Positions 6,634 through 7,276 of a DNA stretch of 7,276 nucleotides are shown piece after piece. The translations under genes and the position numbers were made by a program. The notes under the pieces were generated by a model. The model did no database searches. It was not told where the DNA came from and saw nothing but the letters and a program-made list of their open reading frames with translations. Each line of letters begins with the position of its first letter. Position 1 is the first letter of the stretch. Where the stretch lies: contig DAOULG010000279.1 of the NCBI GenBank assembly GCA_034420495.1, forward strand, positions 1 to 7,276. The letters run 5' to 3'. Source of the DNA: VYDC01 sp034420495 (lineage in GTDB: Bacteria > Chloroflexota > Dehalococcoidia > UBA2979).

Positions 6634-6979
6634 CAATCGGCCGTGGGATCTACGTACGCGACATGCTGGAAGCCTGCGAGCGGGTCATCGAGTTCACCGA
6701 GGCGATGGGACAGGCTACGTTCGTGGCGGACGGGCGTAGCTACTACGCGACCTGCACAACGTCGCGCTCATCGGCGAGGCGGCCACCAAGATCCCCGAGT
6801 CCGTCCGGGAGGCACACCCCGACATCGGCTGGCGCAGCATCGTCGGTGCGAGGAACGTGATCATGCACCAGTACCTCGGCGTCGACGACAACCTGATCTG
6901 GGTGATGGTGGCCCGCAGCGTCCCGGACCTGCTCCCCCAACTTCGGGACTTGCTGCAGGAAGCGGAGCGACAGGACTGA
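6626..6979 (+). pseudogene. hepT: HepT-type HEPN RNase toxin, disrupted by two compensating frameshifts
   Basis: HepT is the RNase toxin paired with MntA; the expected length is about 115-118 residues. The conserved protein is readable only by changing frame twice. The GTG at 6626 starts SDNRPWD. At about 6649-6651 the frame shifts, and YVRDMLEACERVIEFTE through RSYYAT is read in the next frame (6651 to about 6750). It then returns to the first frame at about 6749-6752 for LHNVALIGEAATKIPES and on to the TGA at 6977-6979. The first event fits loss of two bases (GATCTCTAC-like to GATCTAC), the second loss of one C (ACCCTG to ACCTG). Unshifted, translation stops at 6737-6739. The active-site motif RNVIMHQY (RX4HXY, 6851-6874) is intact but out of reach of normal translation. 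Good conservation on both sides of each indel points to recent mutation or to consensus errors in the sequence. Mod starts 4 bases after the stop. Confidence 0.85.
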
Positions 6980-6983
6980 GCAC

Positions 6984-7276
6984 ATGCCACGTACGAGGAA
7001 GCGCCGCAAGCAGGTCGAGACGCTCGTCCACGACGAGGCGAAGCGGACCAACATCCCCACCGCCGAGTACAGCTCGGCGATGGAGGACGACGACCGCAGC
7101 CCTATCGAGGTGGCCTACGAGCGTCGCAACCGCGATCTCGACCCTCAGCTCGTCTGGCGCGGCAAGGACGATCAGGACCTCTCCGACCTCGTCGTGCAGG
7201 CGCCGACGCTCTACATCCAGGAGAAGGTGCACCCCAAGGTGCTCATCGACGACCTCCGGCGCCGGACGCGGGAGGG
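6984..7276 (+). CDS. Site-specific DNA methyltransferase (type III Mod-like), N-terminal part, cut by the right edge
   Basis: 97 codons are open from the ATG at 6984 to the window end. The start MPRTRKRRKQ is basic. It is followed by EAKRTNIPTAEY (residues 18-29), then DLDPQLVWRGKDDQD, VVQAPTLYIQEKVHP and LIDDLRRRT. This is the N-terminal region seen in a group of type III-like site-specific DNA methyltransferases that neighbour large Res-like proteins of the type encoded at 3226-6294. The catalytic DPPY and SAM-binding FxGxG motifs would lie beyond the window, so methyltransferase activity cannot be verified here. An AGGA at 6972-6975, inside the end of hepT, is a fair ribosome binding site 8 bases upstream. 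The gene presumably supplies the protective methylation and target recognition for Res. The assignment rests on recalled family resemblance and on the adjacent res gene. Confidence 0.75.
   Translation, partial: MPRTRKRRKQVETLVHDEAKRTNIPTAEYSSAMEDDDRSPIEVAYERRNRDLDPQLVWRGKDDQDLSDLVVQAPTLYIQEKVHPKVLIDDLRRRTRE

Noticed and set aside
4033..6636. 867-codon open frame on the minus strand
   Set aside because: It lies wholly opposite the res gene, whose helicase and nuclease motifs are intact and in order. It is low-complexity in Asp/Val/Glu/Leu/Arg and has no recognisable domain. Long antisense frames are expected in GC-rich coding DNA.
6291..6860. 189-codon open frame spanning mntA and the middle of hepT
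   Set aside because: It is out of frame with mntA and matches HepT only from 6651 to about 6750. It exists because of the frameshifts and is not a separate gene.
1..7276. CRISPR array, rRNA, or replication origin
   Set aside because: No regularly spaced direct repeats, no rRNA-like sequence and no iteron or DnaA-box cluster were seen on either strand.

Overview
The window is strongly GC-rich, prefers G or C at third codon positions and uses some GTG starts. This suits a high-GC bacterium. An actinobacterium is my first guess from gene content and style, but nothing here fixes the taxon. Every recognisable gene except the left-edge transposon remnant lies on the + strand, and all of them point to genome defence: DNA modification or restriction, nucleases and a toxin-antitoxin pair.

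Layout. (1) 1-267, minus strand: C-terminal part of a broken IS110-family transposase, running off the left edge. (2) 380-2335: a 651-residue DUF262 (GmrSD/SspE/BrxU-like) protein with an HNH-type nuclease domain and an extra C-terminal domain. Its stop overlaps the start of (3) 2335-2823: a 162-residue GIY-YIG nuclease-like protein. The two look like one translationally coupled module. (4) 2824-3225: a 402-base non-coding gap with several inverted repeats. One set can fold into a compact three-way junction (2897-2962), and tandem hairpins lie just upstream of the next gene. (5) 3226-6294: a 1022-residue type III-like restriction subunit (SF2 helicase plus C-terminal PD-(D/E)XK nuclease). (6) 6328-6633: MntA-type minimal nucleotidyltransferase antitoxin. 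(7) 6626-6979: its HepT (HEPN RNase) toxin partner, broken by two compensating frameshifts. (8) 6984 to the right edge: the first 97 residues of the matching site-specific DNA methyltransferase (Mod).

How they work together. Genes 5 to 8 form a tight operon in the order res-mntA-hepT-mod, so a toxin-antitoxin pair sits between the nuclease and methyltransferase subunits of one restriction-modification system. The upstream DUF262-HNH/GIY-YIG pair is a separate nuclease module, plausibly modification-dependent (type IV-like) restriction. Together with the IS110 remnant this is a typical defence island. The parts most likely to be under-described are the coupled DUF262-HNH plus GIY-YIG pair, the uncharacterised C-terminal domain of the DUF262 protein, and the placement of MntA-HepT inside a type III-like operon.
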